64,000 nt of DNA from Chloroflexales bacterium ZM16-3 (GCA_004138175.2 RYFE02000019.1:32152-96151), one strand, 5' to 3'. Shown: positions 17,191-24,910, numbered from the stretch's first letter. Made by a program: numbers and translations. The notes: generated by a model not told the origin, from the sequence alone.

Positions 17191-17491
17191 TGCTACCATC
17201 AGCCACATCAGCTACCTGTCCCTATGTCGCGACGGCACCCGCCGCCACGGCACCCGGACCAGCGCGCCCCCGTCGTCGCGCTTCGATTGTGGAGACGCTC
17301 AAGAAAGCCAGGCGCGGTGTCGGCGTCAGCCGCGAACCGGCCAAGCTCGGCAGCCAGGACAACTCGCCCCGCCAGGGGAAGGACAACCCGCCGGCAACGG
17401 CGGCTGACAGCGCTGAGCACACGCGGCCCACAATCATGTCCTAGACGCGACTCCTACCTCCCCTGGAGAGCCGGCCTCGTTCCGAGGCCAA
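17191..17491 (+). ncRNA. Stand-alone structured RNA element, copy B (omega-RNA-like)
   Basis: Homolog of copy A with a better preserved structure: GTCAGCCG pairs with CGGCTGAC, and the 3' end has CTCC-CCT-GGAG followed by GGCCTC-GTTCC-GAGGCC. The same two 3' hairpins recur at 18233-18264 before the IscB-like gene. TTGACG at 17170 with TGCTACCAT ~17 bases on could be its promoter. Between the conserved CAGCCAC and CGCGACGG blocks the two copies differ completely, the place to look for guide sequences. Confidence 0.5.
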
Positions 17492-17506
17492 CCTTCTTCC
17501 ACACCA

Positions 17507-18016
17507 CTACTCGTGGACGGTCCTGGCCTGGGCATCCTCCTCCTCACCTGCCAACGTGGCGAGCAGCAGATCGTCAGCGGTGACGCCAAACAGATCGGCG
17601 CAGCGCAGGATGGTCTCAACTGACGGTGCCTTCTGACCGCTTTCTAGCAAGCTGATATACGCCTGGGAGAGTGGTTGCAGGTGCTCGGCGAGCTGCACCT
17701 GGGACATCCCACTACGAGTACGTCGGCCGCGTAGCCGCTTGCCGAACTGGCGTGCCACATCATCGCCCTGGGAAGGCGAGAATGAGCTGGCGATGGGGAT
17801 GTCAGGTGGTATCGTATCGCGCAGGAGGAAATCCACCGTCACCCCAAGGACGCCGGCGGCGCGCACGGCAAGGGCGACGGAGGGAGCGCTTTTGCCCCGC
17901 TCCAGATAGCTGAGATGCGACTGCGTCGCCAGGCCGAGCTGCTCGGCGAGTTGAGCCTGAGTCAGCTGGCGCTCAGTGCGCAGGGCGCGTAGCTTTTCGC
18001 CGAACAGACGCGGCAT
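17507..18016 (-). CDS. XRE-family regulator with two HTH domains
   Basis: 169 residues from the ATG at 18016 (MPRLFGEKLRALRTE). Two complete XRE domains follow one another: LTQAQLAEQLGLATQSHLSYLERGKSAPS at ~17-45 and MSQVQLAEHLQPLSQAYISLLESGQKAPS at ~95-123. The duplication suggests one chain can read a direct-repeat operator. It diverges from the IscB-like/Cas12-like operon, with its start only ~20 bases from the -35 of that operon's promoter, so it is the likely repressor of the RNA-guided module and of itself. Confidence 0.8.
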   Translation of the reverse strand: MPRLFGEKLRALRTERQLTQAQLAEQLGLATQSHLSYLERGKSAPSVALAVRAAGVLGVTVDFLLRDTIPPDIPIASSFSPSQGDDVARQFGKRLRGRRTRSGMSQVQLAEHLQPLSQAYISLLESGQKAPSVETILRCADLFGVTADDLLLATLAGEEEDAQARTVHE

Positions 18017-18038
18017 ATCCCTCACAAAGGGGAGCCGC

Positions 18039-18068
18039 TTGACATGGCGAACAGGCGTACGTTATAAT
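18039..18068 (+). promoter_or_regulatory. Consensus sigma-70-type promoter of the IscB-like/Cas12-like operon
   Basis: TTGACA (18039-18044) and TATAAT (18063-18068), both perfect, are separated by 18 bp. Transcription should start near 18075 and give a ~220-nt leader before the IscB-like ATG. The palindromic GTAC in the spacer and the adjacent divergent XRE gene suggest repressor control here. Confidence 0.75.
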
Positions 18069-18074
18069 ATGAAT

Positions 18075-18290
18075 GTCGGTTATATTCCGGCGGGCAATAT
18101 CGAACCCTCCCATCGACTTGGCTCCCCAGCGCAGACGATGGTAGGGTTCGCCCTGTTGCCCGAACAGCGTCACATTGTACCACGTACGCTGGCTCGGGCA
18201 GGTTTGCCCCAGGCACACCAACCGACTCATACCTCCGTAAGGAGAGTAGGCCTCTTTCCGAGGCTGGACCACACCTGCGACGATTGGGGG
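18075..18290 (+). ncRNA. Structured leader of the IscB-like gene (putative omega RNA)
   Basis: Five hairpins follow each other. The first is composite: CGGGCAA 18091-18097 with TTGCCCG 18156-18162; inside it CGAACCCT 18101-18108 with AGGGTTCG 18143-18150; inside that CCATCG 18110-18115 with CGATGG 18136-18141. Next come CAGCGT/ACGCTG (18165-18191), GGGCA/TGCCC (18196-18209), CTCC/GGAG (18233-18244) and GCCTC/GAGGC (18250-18264). Omega RNAs lie directly upstream of iscB genes, as here. It could also be a cis-regulatory leader. Confidence 0.55.
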
Positions 18291-18295
18291 TGCAG

Positions 18296-19771
18296 ATGTC
18301 CAGCCCGGTGTTTGTGCAGGATAGCCAGGGTACGCCGCTTATGCCAACCTCCGCCGCGTATGCGCGCCGCCTGCTCCAGCAAGGAAAGGCGCAGTGGGTG
18401 CCGCACCACGCCTTCCCCGTTATCCAGCTAACCCACGCTATCCAACAGCCCACTTTGCGACCGATTCTGATCGGCGTCGCGATCCACCTGAACGCAGCAA
18501 ATCTATACCTGATCGCGGAGGGCGAGCAAGCCGCGCTGCCGCTGCTGCATACCATTGTCGATTTGCGCACCGACCTACCCACACGGCTGCGCCGGCGGGC
18601 AGCCCACCGCAAGCGTCGCCGCAACCGCGCCCGCTACCGAGCGCCACGAAAGCACGGGCGGCCGTTCAAGCTACGCCGCCCAAGCATGCTCCGATCTGCC
18701 TGGAGCCAACAAGTACATCGCGGCCGGCAGCCAACGCCAATGAGAGTGCGGCACCTCTCGCATACAATCCGCTGGCGTTCCCAGGCGATCATGCGAGTTA
18801 TTTGTGCGCTACAGAAGCTCCTCCCAATTAGCCACGCCATAATCCTCTCGCCCGCCGAGCTGCGCGGGCCGCAGGAGATGAGCGGTACCGCCCTGCGCCA
18901 GCTACTCATCGACACCTACGGCCAGATTGATACCGCTGGCAACCGGCACCCGATGTGCGCCTACTGCCTGACGACCGAAGGCCGAATCGAGGCCGAGCAT
19001 ATTATTCCGCGGAGCCGGGGCGGCACCGACGGCTGGCAGAACCGCGTGCTGGCCTGCGCGGCCTGCAATGCACGCAAGGGCAATCGTCTGCCCGAGGAGG
19101 CTGACATGCCGCTGCGCATCCCCCTGCACAGCGAGCCGGCGAGCCCGAACCGCGCCGGCAGCTACGCTCGCGCCACCGGACGCGCGCTCATCGAGTCGCT
19201 CAGGGTGCTGGGGCTCCCCACCCGACTGCTTCACCAGGCAGACGATCCTCGTACCCACTGGCCCGTAGCGTTATACCCGGAGCTGCTGAAGATCTGGGAA
19301 ACAAGCGACTCGGTGGCGAAAGCTGTTGCCAAGCCGATCTCGCGGCCAAGCAAGCAGGTTTTTACTGGCCGCAACTACCCGTTGGACACCAAGCTGCGGC
19401 CCGGGATGGTGCGCCTGGGGAGCGCCATCCGTCGCCGCGTACAAGTCAACCGCGCAATCGTTATCGAGATCGCTAAAACCCGGCGAGCCGTCCGCATCAT
19501 CGGGGCGAATGAGCCGATACCCGCCAGTGCAACTCAGGTCATCATGCTGGGCGCTCTGTGCGAAGGGCTGCGCCGCGAGCAGCGCGTAGTAGGCATCGTG
19601 GCCGCCCTTCACACCGCAGGCCGGCTGACGTTGCTTGTCCCTGAAAACGCAGGGTCGACGGGGGTCAACTGGCGCCGGGTGGTGATCAGCCCGCGCCGAC
19701 ACCTGCGCATCCTGAGCACCGACCCGATCATCTTTCTGCCATTGCCCACCCGCGATGATCACGCCAGCTGA
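18296..19771 (+). CDS. IscB-like protein with degenerate RuvC and intact HNH
   Basis: 491 residues from the ATG at 18296, with GGGGG about six bases upstream. It opens with the PLMP domain (VFVQDSQGTPLMPTS, ARRLLQQGKAQWV), followed by an arginine-rich bridge helix (RLRRRAAHRKRRRNRARYR), both hallmarks of IscB. RuvC-I reads IGVAIHLN with Ala62 where IscB has Asp, and the RuvC-II Glu appears replaced near Ser185. The HNH centre is kept: C221/C224, E234-H235, N249, C254/C257, N258. The protein may thus nick only one strand. The C-terminal ~200 residues are diverged. The Cas12-like gene begins 59 bases after its stop, so the two are probably one operon. Confidence 0.7.
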   Translation: MSSPVFVQDSQGTPLMPTSAAYARRLLQQGKAQWVPHHAFPVIQLTHAIQQPTLRPILIGVAIHLNAANLYLIAEGEQAALPLLHTIVDLRTDLPTRLRRRAAHRKRRRNRARYRAPRKHGRPFKLRRPSMLRSAWSQQVHRGRQPTPMRVRHLSHTIRWRSQAIMRVICALQKLLPISHAIILSPAELRGPQEMSGTALRQLLIDTYGQIDTAGNRHPMCAYCLTTEGRIEAEHIIPRSRGGTDGWQNRVLACAACNARKGNRLPEEADMPLRIPLHSEPASPNRAGSYARATGRALIESLRVLGLPTRLLHQADDPRTHWPVALYPELLKIWETSDSVAKAVAKPISRPSKQVFTGRNYPLDTKLRPGMVRLGSAIRRRVQVNRAIVIEIAKTRRAVRIIGANEPIPASATQVIMLGALCEGLRREQRVVGIVAALHTAGRLTLLVPENAGSTGVNWRRVVISPRRHLRILSTDPIIFLPLPTRDDHAS

Positions 19772-19830
19772 GCCCAGGACGATTAGGAGTCTTGATCGAA
19801 CCTCCACCCTCCTTCGCCAATAGGATCACG

Positions 19831-22800
19831 ATGAGCACATTTCATCTCCAGCAAGAGCTATCCACCAGAAACATCTTGCGCAGTATCGAGGGGCTGCGGG
19901 AAGAACACCCCACGACAATTACCCTGACGATCTCACTCAAGCTGCGCACAAGCCGCTTTAAGGAGAATATGCTCAAAGTGGCCCAGCAGCGCGTCACGAA
20001 CATGAAGTCCGAGGTGCTGGCATCACTGCAACTCGATCTTGAGCAGATCAACAACGGCGCGACTAGCGAGCGATTCATCGGCGCAGTTCTCGCACTCTGC
20101 AATGCTGACAATAGCCTCTCGCCGCCCCTGCGCCAGGCTCTGGAGGCGATGGTTGTGCAGCTCGATCCACTGGCGCTTCCAATTGCCCTGATCAAAGCAG
20201 TGGCTACGGCAGAAGCCTCTGAGTCGGGATACGCTCGCCAGCTGCGAGATTATCTGGATCGCTGGCTCAAGGCGCACCCAGACAAGCATCTGGAGAATAC
20301 GCTGGAGCGAGCAAAGAACGCCAAGCGTCGGATCGAAGAACATAAGTACGAGCCGCGCTACACACCCGAGCAGTTGACATGGATCCGGTACGCAATACTG
20401 CTGCGGAAGGTGCTGCAGGACGAGCACACAGCACAGCTCCAGGCCCGGCGTATTGTGACCCTCGCCGAGCTCGCCGAGCTGAGCCACCAGGATACAGTGC
20501 AGGCGCAGAAGATTGACGCGGCGATTGCTAAGCGCAGCGCAGGGCAGTCCACGGAAAGCCTGATCACCATCATCTGCGCGTCTGCGGAGCGGCTGGCCAG
20601 CGCCAACAGCAGCGACGAGGCACAAGCCCTGCGCGATACACTCACTGCGCTCGCCAAGAAGCTCGCCAGCAGGCAGCGTAGCGCGAGGCAGAAAAAGGCC
20701 CAAGCGGCGACTCTGCCAAGGCCATTCATCCGCGAGCTCATCGGCATGCTGGCGCTTGCGCCTGAGATCGAGTCAGATCAGGGTGGCATCAGGTGGCTTC
20801 GGCAGCAGCTGGAGCACTGGTATGCCGGAAGGGAGAAAGCGCAACGGGAGCTGTTGCAGCAAAAGTGGCAAGGCGAGCATGCGCCCGAGACAGCACGCCG
20901 TATCCGCTATGGCGTGCTGCTCAACGCCTACATGGAGGGTACCTGCGTGCTCTCCACAGACATCCTGATTCTCGCCGAGCTGACCGAGGCGACGATCCGT
21001 GAGATGGGTGATGGCCTCCAGTTGCTGTTTGGAGTTCTCTCGCGCTGCTACGGCGAGACCTGCTCACGGTTCAAATACCCGCTAGCATCGGTGCTACGAC
21101 AAGCCACTTTCTCCAAGTGCGCGGAGGGCATCCTCGGCTGGAGCCAGCTCGTCATCGACTACAAGCTGGTCTGGGATCGGCGGATTCCGGGCAATCAGCT
21201 ACCGGCGCAAAAGCCACGCGAAGAGCAAACTTTCTGCCGTAAGAACTTCTTTCTGAGTCTCGTTCGCCGTAAGCGCGTCACCGCCCTGCCATATATCTAC
21301 CGCATCTGGCGACTACAGGAGGCTGTCTACCAGCAGCACTTGGCCACCGAGGTGCCGATCGGTCCCGATGCCGGGAAGACCCTAGGCAACTCGGAGCCTG
21401 CTCCGCGCGGCGTGCAGCGGTCAAAGGGATGGCGGCAGAGCAGAGTGCGCGGCGAGCGCGTTGTCGGCAAGCGCGGCGCCCGGCGCATCAAGCGGTGGCT
21501 GCTCAAGGAGGAAGTTGTCGCGAAGACGCTAGGACACCTGGAGGTGTTGGAGTACCCCGATCTCTTCTCGCAAGAGCGCCAAGACGAGGCCAAAATTGCT
21601 CCACATCCCTATTGGACGGCGAAGCGCCAGCAGCGGCGCAGCGTCAAGGCGGTGCGCCCGGCACAGTTTCGCGACCAGGCGAGTAAAAAGCCAGTTCGAC
21701 TCGGGCAGCTGACTAAGCGTCAGCGTTTCTTCCTACGGATCCAGCTCCGCGAACTCAAGGCGTATGCCACGCAGTTTGCAGCGATCGAGCGCGAGATCGA
21801 TGAGTTTCTGGAAGCCGCCCCACCCAGATTCCCAAGTGTAGCTCCGGTGGTCTTTAGTGAGCACGAGGTGCGGCGCCTGCCCTTCGAGGCGCAGTTACCT
21901 CTGCCGGAGCTTCAGGAGGATCGCCGGCGCGCCTACGAGCAAGATCTCGAACTCCTCCGCGACTTCCGGCCAAGCCGGGGCGGGCCATTCGACAGCTACA
22001 CCGAGGAGCGGCTCTACGATGTAGAAGCCCTGCGCGCACAGAGCCTGGAGCAAAGCGCCGCATCACTCCTGCCCACGAAGTTGCAACCTATCGCCTTCCA
22101 TCGAACGATGAGCGCGGAGCTAGATCCGAAGTCGTTCACGCTCCTGGTATTTTGGCACAAGAGGCCAGACCAGGCCGAGGTAGACGAGCGCTACATCTTT
22201 GCCTGCGAGCTGGCAGGTGATGACGCCCCCGAGCGCGCCGAACTTCTCCAACGGGCCCGGGCAGAGCTGAAAGAGCCGCGAGAGTTCATCAACTACCCTG
22301 AGCGATACATCGAGGGGCACGAGGGTTCCACGCTCCTTTTCTTCGCCGTCGAGATCGGCGACAAATACCAGGGCCATATTCTGCGCGAGCTATACAAGCG
22401 GCAGAAGCATGCCCCGAAGGTCTGCAAGCCAGGCTGCCCGTATAAGGAGACTCAGACGGGCGAGCATCTGCCAGAGTGCGACCCTGCAGCCGCCATCGGG
22501 ACAGCGACGATTACGAGTAAGGTCAACGGCCACGGACATGACGAGTGGTTCGCACAGCTGACCATGCCAATACCGACACCGCCCTGCGATATCGTCCCCA
22601 CAGGGGTCATCGGCCTTCACGAGCACGAGGGGCAGTTCTTCTTCGCAGTCGTAAACTACGCCGGTCAGCTGCTCGACATCGGCGAAATAGCCGTCCCTAA
22701 GCACGTTGGCCCGCAGACTCGCAAAGGCAAGACAAGTAAAAACTTTGCTTTTGAGATCGCCTGGCAAATCATTCGCCAGAGCCAGACCCAGCGATACCTT

Positions 22801-23328
22801 GCAGGCATCGCGATCGAGGACACAGGTTGGAAGCGCAAGGCGAACAACACTTCGGCTGAGCAGAACCGCCAGCGATTTGCATTTCCCCGCGAGCAGATCA
22901 TGTCCCTGACCGCGCTCAAGGCAGCCCAGAGCGGTATGCTGCCCCCAGTCCCAATCAAGGGAGTCGCCCCTACCCGAGACTGCGGGCGCTGTGGGCATCA
23001 ATTAGAGCGCAGCGGGGTGCGCCTGCGCAACAACCGGCGCTGCCCACACTGTGCGCTCCTCGGCAAGCCTGCCATTCTGGAGCCTGTGGAAACCCAGGAA
23101 AGTATGAGCTACCAATGCCCGAGCTGCCAGCGTATATGGGAGCCAAAGATATCGCAGTTCAAGTGTACCAAGTGCGGGCGCCAGCAGTACGCCCCCTACA
23201 ATGCCGCAATCGCCGTAGCACGAGCTATGCTCGCCCAGCTGAACGACAGCACAGACAGCACAGATGTGGAGCACATCGAAGCTAGTAGCGTCGATGCAGA
23301 GGATGCTGAAGCAATCGATGAGCCTTGA
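19831..23328 (+). CDS. Cas12-like (type V) effector with inactivated RuvC
   Basis: 1165 residues from the ATG at 19831 (AGGA five bases upstream); a TTG at 19792 would add 13. The first ~700 residues are charged and helical without known motifs. The C-terminal third has the Cas12/TnpB layout: RuvC-I VIGLHEHEGQFFFAVV, RuvC-II GIAIEDTGWKRK (E996), two CxxC pairs (C1051/C1054 with C1071/C1074; C1096/C1099 with C1112/C1115) and RuvC-III APYNAAIAVARAML. His930 replaces the RuvC-I Asp and Ala1121 the RuvC-III Asp, so DNA cleavage is not expected. An extra C865-x3-C869-x9-H879-x3-C883 site precedes RuvC-I. Followed by ncRNAs and a CRISPR array. Size excludes Cas12k (~640). Confidence 0.75.
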   Translation: MSTFHLQQELSTRNILRSIEGLREEHPTTITLTISLKLRTSRFKENMLKVAQQRVTNMKSEVLASLQLDLEQINNGATSERFIGAVLALCNADNSLSPPLRQALEAMVVQLDPLALPIALIKAVATAEASESGYARQLRDYLDRWLKAHPDKHLENTLERAKNAKRRIEEHKYEPRYTPEQLTWIRYAILLRKVLQDEHTAQLQARRIVTLAELAELSHQDTVQAQKIDAAIAKRSAGQSTESLITIICASAERLASANSSDEAQALRDTLTALAKKLASRQRSARQKKAQAATLPRPFIRELIGMLALAPEIESDQGGIRWLRQQLEHWYAGREKAQRELLQQKWQGEHAPETARRIRYGVLLNAYMEGTCVLSTDILILAELTEATIREMGDGLQLLFGVLSRCYGETCSRFKYPLASVLRQATFSKCAEGILGWSQLVIDYKLVWDRRIPGNQLPAQKPREEQTFCRKNFFLSLVRRKRVTALPYIYRIWRLQEAVYQQHLATEVPIGPDAGKTLGNSEPAPRGVQRSKGWRQSRVRGERVVGKRGARRIKRWLLKEEVVAKTLGHLEVLEYPDLFSQERQDEAKIAPHPYWTAKRQQRRSVKAVRPAQFRDQASKKPVRLGQLTKRQRFFLRIQLRELKAYATQFAAIEREIDEFLEAAPPRFPSVAPVVFSEHEVRRLPFEAQLPLPELQEDRRRAYEQDLELLRDFRPSRGGPFDSYTEERLYDVEALRAQSLEQSAASLLPTKLQPIAFHRTMSAELDPKSFTLLVFWHKRPDQAEVDERYIFACELAGDDAPERAELLQRARAELKEPREFINYPERYIEGHEGSTLLFFAVEIGDKYQGHILRELYKRQKHAPKVCKPGCPYKETQTGEHLPECDPAAAIGTATITSKVNGHGHDEWFAQLTMPIPTPPCDIVPTGVIGLHEHEGQFFFAVVNYAGQLLDIGEIAVPKHVGPQTRKGKTSKNFAFEIAWQIIRQSQTQRYLAGIAIEDTGWKRKANNTSAEQNRQRFAFPREQIMSLTALKAAQSGMLPPVPIKGVAPTRDCGRCGHQLERSGVRLRNNRRCPHCALLGKPAILEPVETQESMSYQCPSCQRIWEPKISQFKCTKCGRQQYAPYNAAIAVARAMLAQLNDSTDSTDVEHIEASSVDAEDAEAIDEP

Positions 23329-23347
23329 GCTCACATCTTCCCTGCCA

Positions 23348-23438
23348 ATACCTCCAGGCGGGAGCCCGGCCATCAGCGACTGTTGGCTGGCGCAAACAAG
23401 CTGTGTATGCCCACGGCCTGCGGCTGGGCAGCGTGATA
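23348..23438 (+). ncRNA. Structured RNA unit 1, putative tracrRNA/scoutRNA
   Basis: Begins ATACCTCCAGGCGG; CCTCCA is complementary to the last six bases of the CRISPR repeat (TGGAGG). Hairpin 1 is GCCA-T-CAG-CGA-CTG-T-TGGC (23369-23387). Hairpin 2 is TGCCCA (23408-23413) with TGGGCA (23425-23430), enclosing GCC-TGC-GGC. Strand is assumed to be that of the effector gene and array. At 23471-23487, GTAGCGGCAAATGGAGG matches the 3' half of the CRISPR repeat at 16 of 17 positions. Confidence 0.6.
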
Positions 23439-23584
23439 CCCGACGGAAATGTAGGACGCCGCTGGGTCACGTAGCGGCAAATGGAGGATGATTGGGGGTT
23501 CGAGTTCTGGGATGAGCGAAGGCCCCAGGCATTCGACAGATTCGCTTGCCGTCGTACCAGCAAAGAACTGCTCACGACCCGCCG

Positions 23585-23676
23585 ATACCTCCAGGCGGGA
23601 TGCCCGGCCATCAGCGACTGTTGGCTGGCGCAAAAAAGCTGTGCATGTCCACGGCCTGCGGCTGGGCAGCGTGATA
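23585..23676 (+). ncRNA. Structured RNA unit 2, putative tracrRNA/scoutRNA
   Basis: Nearly identical to unit 1 over 90 bases, including CCTCCA and hairpin 1. In hairpin 2 the left arm is TGTCCA, still pairing with TGGGCA through a G-U pair. Its downstream repeat-like block is more decayed (GTAGCAGTAGATAGAGG, 23709-23725). Confidence 0.6.
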
Positions 23677-23821
23677 CTGGCCGGCTCTAGATAGGGCCGC
23701 CGGGTTCCGTAGCAGTAGATAGAGGGGTGTCGGGGGTTCGAATCCCAACGAGAGGCAATGTATCGGGTATGCGCTAGCTTGTCTGATGAGCAAAGCGGCA
23801 CTATACTGATCAGTACCCGAT

Positions 23822-23910
23822 ATACCTCTTGCGGGGAGCTCTGCCATCAGCGAGTGTTGGCACAGCTAAGCAGCTGCGCATACCCAGGGCCTGTGGCCGG
23901 GTAGCACTGA
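23822..23910 (+). ncRNA. Structured RNA unit 3, diverged copy
   Basis: The anti-repeat-like CCTCCA is changed to CCTCTT, and hairpin 1 has lost one pair. Hairpin 2 is kept by compensatory change: TACCC (23881-23885) pairs with GGGTA (23899-23903), where unit 1 has TGCCC/GGGCA. That G-C to A-T swap argues for selection on structure. Confidence 0.5.
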
Positions 23911-23922
23911 CTGACCATTTTT

Positions 23923-23961
23923 CGCAACTCGGCGGCTTTTTTGAGCAGAAATCGAGTTGCG
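23923..23961. promoter_or_regulatory. 9-bp inverted repeat in the array leader
   Basis: CGCAACTCG (23923-23931) and CGAGTTGCG (23953-23961) flank a 21-nt loop; a T run precedes and an A run follows, extending the pairing. It lies 57 bases before the first repeat and may act as an array leader element or a terminator for the ncRNAs. Confidence 0.5.
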
Positions 23962-24017
23962 AGAAAAAAGCCCTGTTTTAGTCTCACGCATGGCTTTGCG
24001 ATGCGGAATTTTTCAGG

Positions 24018-24846
24018 GTTGCAGTGGTCGAAATCGTGTAGCGGCCAATGGAGGGCGACGATCTGGAACACGGCCCAGGCTGGGCTGGTGAGTTGCAGTG
24101 GTCGAAATCGTGTAGCGGCCAATGGAGGGGTTTTGTGGAAGGGCTGCCGCGGTTTTGGTACGCCGAGTTGCAGTGGTCGAAATCGTGTAGCGGCCAATGG
24201 AGGTTTCCGAGGTTGGCGTACTGCTTCTCCTCAAACACGTTGCAGTGGTCGAAATCGTGTAGCGGCCAATGGAGGTGGCACCAGGTGCCAGGGCCGCAGG
24301 CTAGTACGCTAGGTTGCAGTGGTCGAAATCGTGTAGCGGCCAATGGAGGATAGATACTCGTATTAGGGGAGTTTTTTATGATCACGTTGCAGTGGTCGAA
24401 ATCGTGTAGCGGCCAATGGAGGCGAGAGCTACGAGTGTGGCCCAGGGCTGCATGATGGGTTGCAGTGGTCGAAATCGTGTAGCGGCCAATGGAGGTTGGA
24501 TGCCAGTTATTCAGGGTTGGCAATATGATGAGTTGCAGTGGTCGAAATCGTGTAGCGGCCAATGGAGGTGTTGGACCCCGAAGCCGTCCCTGCCTCTTGA
24601 AAGGGTTGCAGTGGTCGAAATCGTGTAGCGGCCAATGGAGGGCGCTGTGCAGCGCGCGCGTGAGCGCCGCGCTCGCCGCGTTGCAGTGGTCGAAATCGTG
24701 TAGCGGCCAATGGAGGACCAAACCCGTCGGCCCGGCGCTCACCGGGCTTATCAGTTGCAGTGGTCGAAATCGTGTAGCGGCCAATGGAGGTCACCCACTG
24801 GGCGCTCGTGCCGGTGGTCCGCTAAGTTGCAGTGGTCGAAATCGTG
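24018..24846 (+). CRISPR. CRISPR array: 11 identical 37-nt repeats plus a truncated 12th, 11 spacers
   Basis: Repeats start at 24018, 24092, 24167, 24239, 24313, 24386, 24459, 24532, 24605, 24680, 24754 and 24826. The repeat begins GTTGCAGTGGTCGAAATCG and ends GCGGCCAATGGAGG. TGGTCG and CGGCCA can pair (six pairs, one G-U) around an 11-nt loop. Spacers are 35-38 nt. The last copy keeps only its first 21 bases, so the leader is on the left, next to the effector and ncRNAs, and transcription runs rightward into the terminator at 24911-24944. No adaptation genes (cas1, cas2, cas4) are present in the window. Confidence 0.97.
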
Positions 24847-24910
24847 CTGAGGTGCGGTAATTCTTCCAGGTCGAGAAGTTCCGCATCGGTATCGGTAAAA
24901 GTGCAACAAG

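Larger units (their letters stand above)
23329..24017. repeat. Tandem triplication, 237-bp period, between effector gene and array
   Basis: Homologous blocks begin at 23348, 23585 and 23822, exactly 237 bases apart. In each, the first ~92 bases are well conserved and hold two hairpins; the remaining ~145 bases are diverged. Codon structure is absent, and open frames over this region differ between copies. Confidence 0.9.

Noticed and set aside
16666..17444. Frames such as RSRKPGAVSASAVNRPSG in both omega-RNA-like copies
   Set aside because: The homologous segments are not kept in one frame and substitutions and indels ignore codons; structure explains the conservation better.
19831..23328. 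Assignment of the large effector to Cas12k
   Set aside because: It is nearly twice the length of Cas12k and has an extra zinc site; only the dead RuvC and neighbourhood are similar.
23731..23760. GGGGGTTCGAATCCC as part of a tRNA gene
   Set aside because: Only three T-stem pairs form and no acceptor, D or anticodon arm is present; kept only as a possible tRNA-like target match.
23341..23847. Leftward frames with HAAQPQAV-type repeats between effector and array
   Set aside because: Frames are broken differently in each 237-bp copy, while the hairpins are preserved.
23984..24860. Open frames in the CRISPR array reading RPPLAATRFRPLQ-type repeats
   Set aside because: They are translations of the 37-nt repeat.
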